In this document: positions 58,385 through 64,000 of the stretch, one piece after another
Layout of the letters: every line of letters begins with the position of its first letter
Position numbering within the stretch: the first letter of the stretch is position 1
Assembly (NCBI GenBank): GCA_029747015.1
Contig: JAKOGI010001341.1
Coordinates: forward strand, 192,340-256,339
Length of the DNA stretch: 64,000 nt
Direction: 5' to 3'
Origin: Carnegiea gigantea
Taxonomy: Eukaryota > Streptophyta > Magnoliopsida > Caryophyllales > Cactaceae
Program-made: the position numbers and the translations under genes
The notes under the pieces: model-generated
Told to the model about the DNA's origin: nothing
The model's input: the letters and a program-made list of their open reading frames with translations, nothing else
Database searches by the model: none

Positions 58385-59600
58385 TTGGGATAGAAAGACC
58401 AAATTGAGTGTAATACTTGACTAAAAGGGTAGACATCAGGAAAAAAAAGGTCCATATTAGACCTAAGAAAAAAAACGGTAAAGAAAAAGAAGTGTCCAAA
58501 GAGGAATATGAGTAAATTCTCAAACAATTAAAGAAGCTAAAGGCATATGTCTCCATTTGGAAGCTTATAGTGGCCTCTTAGATTCATATGCAGACCCTAA
58601 TTGATAACCTAAATAAGAAGAGGTATAAAACACCTTCAAAAGATGTGGTCACCTTAGTGACCACAAGCAAGGGCACCATAACCTTTGAAGAGGAGGACCT
58701 CCAATAAGATGGCTTACGACATAATAATGCTTTAAATCTCACAGTTATCTATATGTTGAAGTTTGTGCCCTTAACCCTAGTAGAAAATGGGTCAGCAATG
58801 AATGTATGTCATTGGAGGACCACCATATCGTTGGGAATCGAAGAGCAACACCTCTCCAGAGCCGTTACTCACATAAGAGCCTATGACAATTCAAAAAGTA
58901 TGGTTCTCGGAACTGTGAACCTCCTAAACAATGTGGGCCCTATAGAGAAGAATGTAGAATTCCAGGTGTTGGACATACCTTTATTTTTAATTTGTGCTTG
59001 AGTCATCCATGGCTTCCTGAACCTAAAGCAGTCCTTTTCCCTTTCAATCAAAAGGTAAAGATATTAGTAAAAGGAGCAACCCTTAGCATAAAGGAAGACA
59101 ACTTGTGTGCTTCCATCACTAACAAAGGACATGTTCTTGAAATAGAGAACAAGTAGGATGGTTAGGAGCTCCATGGTTTTGTTACTATGGAAATGCTTGA
59201 AAAGAGCCAAAAACCTTTTGACTTTACTCTAATATGAATGTCAATTACACCCTCAAAGGATGGAGCTACTTTCGACGTCAGGCAATAGGTAAGAGAGCTC
59301 AACGATACACCATCTTCTCTCTTATTATAGAGAGGAAATATTTGTTTAGGTTGAGACATCAACCTGTTAAAGATGAACCAATCAAAGGTGAGCAAGTGGA
59401 AAAGGATAGGAAGGCTATACCAAGAGGAAAATATCAAAGTTCTTGCACTCTGAGGTCATACCCACTAACACTTGAATGGGTAATTTGTTTGAGAAAGGCA
59501 CGATTTCCTGTATTACAGGTTCCTTGAGCCTTATTATATAAATAGTAAGAGGATCTTGTTCTAGGGTTAGAAATCTTTAATGATAGCTAGTTATTAGAAA
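57296..59600 (+). pseudogene. Tat/Ogre-type gag and protease, broken
   Basis: Gag region (57300-57770): PPKFSTPDIKFYRAANPHH, then EEDLSKEFLNQYVYS and RLLIKYLQLSYKVHEI in shifting frames, matching Tat gag. A (GAT)10 run interrupts the later part. Protease at 58750-59000: VPLTLVENGSAMNVCHW, then THIRAYDNSKSMVLGTVNL and NVEFQVLDIPLFLIC, the Tat protease pattern. The active-site aspartate expected before NGS is glutamate (ENGS). After a TGA, VIHGF matches the next conserved block. Stops are dense. Confidence 0.8.
58352..58381 (+). repeat. (GAT)10 microsatellite
   Basis: Thirty bases of pure GAT/ATG trinucleotide repeat within the Tat gag-protease linker, where it would encode Asp or Met runs depending on the frame. 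Confidence 0.95.
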
Positions 59601-60179
59601 AAGGCACTACACCTCCCCAGGAAAAACCAGTGCTAACTAGATCGGATGTAGATGATTGACAATAACGTCTTTGGGATTTTAATCAGGCAGGAATATCTCA
59701 CGAAGAATTCAACCCAATTCAAGTCATCATAGACATGGGGTAGGTAACTTATAAGAAAGTAACCTGGGTAGTTAAAGAGGAGTGAATGATTCACTGTGGG
59801 GATTAAACTTAGAGTCTAAAGTCGAGTCTAGCTATGTCTTTTGGGTCATACTCTCCAGAATCTATACATTAGATGTACTTGCCTCTAGGTTCAACAAAAT
59901 GAACTCATTTGCTTATGATTCGTCTCCTTCCCCTTCCCTTCAATGCTTTGCCTCAAATAATGTTGAAAATGAACAAGAAATCCCAAAAGACTTAACTAAA
60001 GCAATGGAAGAACATGAAATAGAATGTCCATAATTAAAGATTCACTCTTGAAGAATAGGGCAATCTTTAACTCCAAAAGAGCATAACAACTTTATTCTCT
60101 CTAAAGGAGTTTGTGGGTGCCTTTTCCAAGTCCTATAAGGATCTGCTACATATAGATCATGATATAAATGAACATAAAA

Positions 60180-63152
60180 TCCCTCTCTATTTTGATGCCA
60201 AACCAATCAAGTAGAAACTTCATCAAATGAGGTTGAAAAAGGCCTTGAAAATCAAATATGAAGCTTAGAAGCAATTGGATGCTGACTTTATCAAAGTTAC
60301 CCATTGTCCCCAATAGGTAGCTAAAGTTGTGCCAGTACTAAAGAAGGATGGAAGGGTAAAGATGTGCATCGATTTTTGAGATTTGAACAAGGATAGCCTA
60401 AAGGACGTCTTTCCTCTACCACATATATGTTTAGGTGGATAAAATCCCTAGGGATGCTTTCCTTTCTTTTATAAATGGTTACGGGGATATAACTAAGTCC
60501 AAAGGGTAGGAGAGGACATGGAGAAGACTACCTTTATCACTTAGCAGGGGACTTATTGGTTTGTGGTATTGCCTTTTAGATTAAAAAATGTATGGCTAAC
60601 CTATCAAAGGACTGCCGCCACTTTGCTTCATGATATGATGCATAAAGGCGTTGAAGTCTATGTTAACGATATCATTATAAAATCCAACAAGAGAAAAGGG
60701 CATCTAGCTTGTCTCTAAAAGTTTTTCACTAGGACAAGGCATTGCACTTGAACCCATTAAAATGTGCATTGGGGATCACATTGGGGAAACTACTTAGATA
60801 TATCGTGAGCCTAAGAGAAATTAAAATTGATCGATCAAAGATCAAGGTAATCTAAGAAATGCCTCCGCTGAAGGCAGAGAAAGAGATATGGGGACTGTTG
60901 GGCATTTATAATAAATTGATCACTTTATCTTAGAGTTAACGACAATATGTGGCTCGATATTGAAGAAGTTAAAAAAGGGAATAAAGCCAAGGTTGGTGAA
61001 GATTGTCAGGAGGGCATTGACAAAATCAAAGTCTATATGGCAAACACAAATATTTTGATGCCACCATAGCCCGAAATTCCCTTAATTTTGGACCCCATGA
61101 CCCCCAGTACAGCAATGGGCCCATGCTAACCCAAAAGATCTGAGGGGAAGGAAGGGCCATATACTATTTGAATAAGAGGTTTTGGGAATACCAGGGTAGT
61201 TATTCTGCTTTGGAATTGACTTGGTGTTAGCATGGGTTACTAAATTCCATCATAACATGTTGGCCCATACCATACATGATATTGCTTCGATGGACCCAAT
61301 CACTTACTTACTAAAGTAACCAACCATTAGGGGTAAGATAGCTAGATAGATTGTAATGCTATCAGAGTTTGACATAAAAGTTTGCAAAAGAAAGGGAAGT
61401 CTCTGTCTTCCCAGTAGACCTTCCAGTGACAAGTAGGAGAAAGAAACTTTTGATTTCCTCAATAAAGAAATCCTCTAGTTAGAAGAGGATGTCTGGAAAA
61501 TGTGCTATGATGGAGCCTCTAACCAAAAGGGATTTAGAGTAAGCAATCCTTTATTTTCCGTTGAGGGAGCACATGCTCTTCTATCTATCAAACTTGACTT
61601 TCAGGTCACTAATAATGTGGCTAAGTAAAGCTTGTGTCCTTGGATTACAAGCTGTAGCAGAAATAAGACTGAAGAATATCGCAATATATGGTGACCGTGC
61701 CATAATCATCAATCAGAGTTCACAGACATGAAAAGTAAGGAGTAAGATTCTGGCACCATCCCAAGTCTATTTATTAGAACTCATAAAAAACATCATCCTT
61801 CTTACTTACATTTATTTTCCATGTGAAGATAATCAATTTGCTAATGAATTAACAAAATTGGCCTTCTTGATAAATATTCCTTATGGTATGAATTCAATTC
61901 CCATTAACATAGAATGACAAAATACGCCAGCTTATGTCTACACATATGCAACATAAACTTCAATGGTGCTGGTACTGTGATATTTACAAGTACCTAATAA
62001 GAAAGGAATATCCACTAAATTCAACCAAAAGGGCCCAACAGGTCCTAAGGTTGTTAACTTTGTAACACTTTAAGGAGGAGGGAAAGTTATAAAAAGATTG
62101 AAATGTGTATTAACTTGCCTTACGTGATCAACGAAAAGCCCAACAACTACTAGAAAAGGTCCATAGGGAAGAATGTGTACCTGACATGAATGGACAAATG
62201 ATATCGAACAAAATTTAGAGGAGGGCTGTTGCTTATTCACCCGAAAATGTCATAAGTGCCAAATAAATGCAAATTTACAGTATTAACCCCGTTTTTGATC
62301 ACCACAGTCACTTCCCCATGGCCGTTTACTATCTAAGGAATTAATACAATTGGAAAAACTACACCAGAAGCAATAGGAGGTCATGAATATATGCTTGATG
62401 CAATGGACCACTTCACTAAATCGAAAAAAGCAGCCTCTTATGCCAAGATCACTCCAAAGCATGCGATGGAATTCCTAATAGATAATATCACCTGTATATA
62501 TAGGTGCCACAGAAATTTAATAGTGATTAGGGTAGTCATTCAAAAAAGGAAGTAGCTGGCCTACTTGACAAGTATAAGATCCAACACCGTACATCTTCAC
62601 CATATAGACCACACAGTAATGGTGATGTTGAGGTAGCCAATAAGAATATACAAAGCATCAATTAATGACTAGCCCAACAAGGTATCATTCACATTTTAGG
62701 GATATCTAACTTCAATTTGCACGTTAATATGAACAAAACCATTCTGGCATACATTATGAAAGCAGTTCCACCTTTTGAAATTAGTCATTACCTCACTCAA
62801 GGTGGTGGGAGACATTTAGATCCTAGAAATCAACTGCACTAAGGCACACTACAAGCAGTTGATAACGTTAGATGAACGAAGGTTACAAGCCTGTCACCAC
62901 ATTAGATTTACCAAAATCGAATCTCTCGAGCATTCAATAGAAAGGTTGGACCCAAAGATATAAAAGAGGTTGATATGGTGCTCAAATAGATCAAGGCTCC
63001 AATCCAGGATGCTAGAGGCAAATTCAAGCTCAGTTGGTTAGGTCCATATATTATTAAAATGGTTTTGCCAGGATGACGAATAAATCTAATGGATTTAGAT
63101 GGAGAGGAATACACTAAGCACACATACCTCGATCAACTTAAAAAACATTATG
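60180..63152 (+). pseudogene. Tat/Ogre-type RT, RNase H (two), integrase, broken
   Basis: RT: QLDADFIKVTHCPQ, VPVLKKDGRVKMCIDF, DLNKDSLKDVFPLPHI, DMEKTTFIT and GVEVYVNDIIIKS, where the catalytic YVDD reads YVND (AAC at 60665-60667). RNase H follows in fragments to about 61370. A second, archaeal-type RNase H starts near 61490 (KMCYDGASNQKGFRVSN, FQVTNNVAK), the hallmark of the Tat lineage. Integrase: GHEYILDAMDHFTKSKKAAS, SSPYRPHSNGDVEVANKNI and, near the end, FKLSWLGPYIIK. Stops are frequent, many at positions that were probably CAA, CAG or TGG. Confidence 0.88.
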
Positions 63153-64000
63153 CCTAGATCGTGACATCTCATGAGCACACAACTCATAAAAAGCCAAAAG
63201 ATAAGCAACAGAAAAACATAGTCGGTATCGGGCTTAACGTCAAAAAGAAAAAAATAATGTAGCCGAATGCAATTGGGTTTGTTTTCAAGGCCAAGTCCAT
63301 TGCTAGCTTTCCCCTAAAAAAGGGGACGGAGCCCAATCATGTTCCTCTTAAATAGCCCGCCACAATCAGATCCTAATATAAGTGCCCAGTTGGACAATTA
63401 CCCCATTTGAAGAAGATTAAAAAGAAAACAATAACAAATTTTCCTCATTCAGGGCCACAAAAGGTTCATATAATCTATCTTAGGAGAAAGTTTGAAAAAT
63501 TAGTCTCCTATCTGTTAAGAGCTATCAAGGCTTCAGCTTTGTGGATATGTATGAAGCCTATGAGGTCCAACCTAAAACAAAGAAGAAGAACCAATCTTTC
63601 ATCCAATCCTTCAATGATTTTTAGATGTTTGGCCCATCCAAGGCTTCCAAAGGTCTATAGTAGACCCCACAAAAAAGTAGGGGAGTAAGCCTAAAAAAAC
63701 AATAGAAAAATCAACCCCAAACAACCTAAATGGGAACATAATCGGGTTCTATATAAGCCTCTTTGGCCCGAAATTCTGTAGCCCAAACTCAAGAAGATCG
63801 GTCATAGTACAAGTAGGTAACAAAAACAAAAAAGAAACAAAGAGAGCACCTCATACATTAAAAAAAAAAAAACTCCATTGTTGCTCCATAATCATCTGTA
63901 AAGTTCTCAAGCAATAAACTTGCAATTAATACCGAATGCAAGAAAATAGGAGTTAGTATAGAGTCTGAAAGCATCAATCAATCAGCTACGAAGCAACAAA
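63153..64000 (+). other. Tat 3' region after integrase, to the window edge
   Basis: No domain is recognised. An open frame at 63407-63688 (starting MKKIKKKTITNFPH) is Lys-rich and not similar to anything I know. The 3' LTR, if present, begins at an unseen point here or outside the window. Confidence 0.4.

Larger units (their letters stand above)
34981..64000 (+). mobile_element. Tat/Ogre-type gypsy retrotransposon, split twice, right end outside
   Basis: The pieces 34981-35487, 42704-43353 and 56991-64000 are read as one plus-strand element. The first join is proven by the AACTT duplication of the insert at 35488-42698. The second is inferred from the position of the insert at 43354-56990. 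Coding remains in the third piece have the Tat order gag, protease, RT, RNase H, a second (archaeal-type) RNase H, then integrase. It is the oldest unit in the right half because every other one there interrupts it. Confidence 0.68.

Noticed and set aside
58321..58556. Minus-strand frames with Ser or His runs
   Set aside because: They result from reading the (GAT)10 microsatellite backwards within the plus-strand Tat gag region.

Overview
This is nuclear DNA of a flowering plant, most likely a eudicot. It is AT-rich, has plant-type splice sites, contains one recognisable host gene fragment (a subtilisin-like protease) and is otherwise made of plant transposable elements, most of them decayed and nested inside one another.

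Layout. 1-3500: AT-rich intergenic sequence, then the first three exons of a subtilase on the minus strand, with intact start codon, signal peptide and splice sites; the rest of that gene is not in the window. About 3650-16180: a large Mutator-like (MULE) region with two convergent broken genes, a FAR1/FRS-type transposase on the plus strand (4758-7628) and a ULP1/C48-type SUMO-protease-like gene on the minus strand (15667-8690). Short arrays of a motif reading GCTCACTAAA lie in the gaps between exons of both genes. 16185-30758: a decayed Ty1/copia element on the minus strand, split by an Athila-like non-autonomous element (17955-23475). Next to that element's last base sits a much better preserved gag-only LTR element (23481-27528) with a perfect 5-bp target duplication. 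32465-33194: a Cassandra-type TRIM whose two 279-bp LTRs each carry a 5S-rRNA-like segment. About 34981 to the right edge: an old Tat/Ogre-type gypsy element on the plus strand, interrupted first by an Athila-like element (35488-42698, itself holding a SIRE-type solo LTR at 36591-38167) and then by a second Athila-like element on the minus strand (43354-56990). That second element holds a complete but decayed gypsy element (45694-52221).

How the parts relate. Nesting gives a relative order of insertion: Tat first, then the Athila-like elements, then the SIRE solo LTR and the inner gypsy; copia first, then its Athila-like insert, then the gag-only element. Primer-binding sites, polypurine tracts, TG...CA ends and target duplications fix the polarity and borders of most elements. 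Pol proteins are broken by stops and by changes at catalytic residues. The relatively open reading frames are the gag ORF of the gag-only element and an ORF of unknown function in the Athila-like element at 38856-39467.

The most unusual feature is the MULE region: transposase plus SUMO-protease-like gene, with one minisatellite family in a fixed DNA orientation in the gaps between exons of both.
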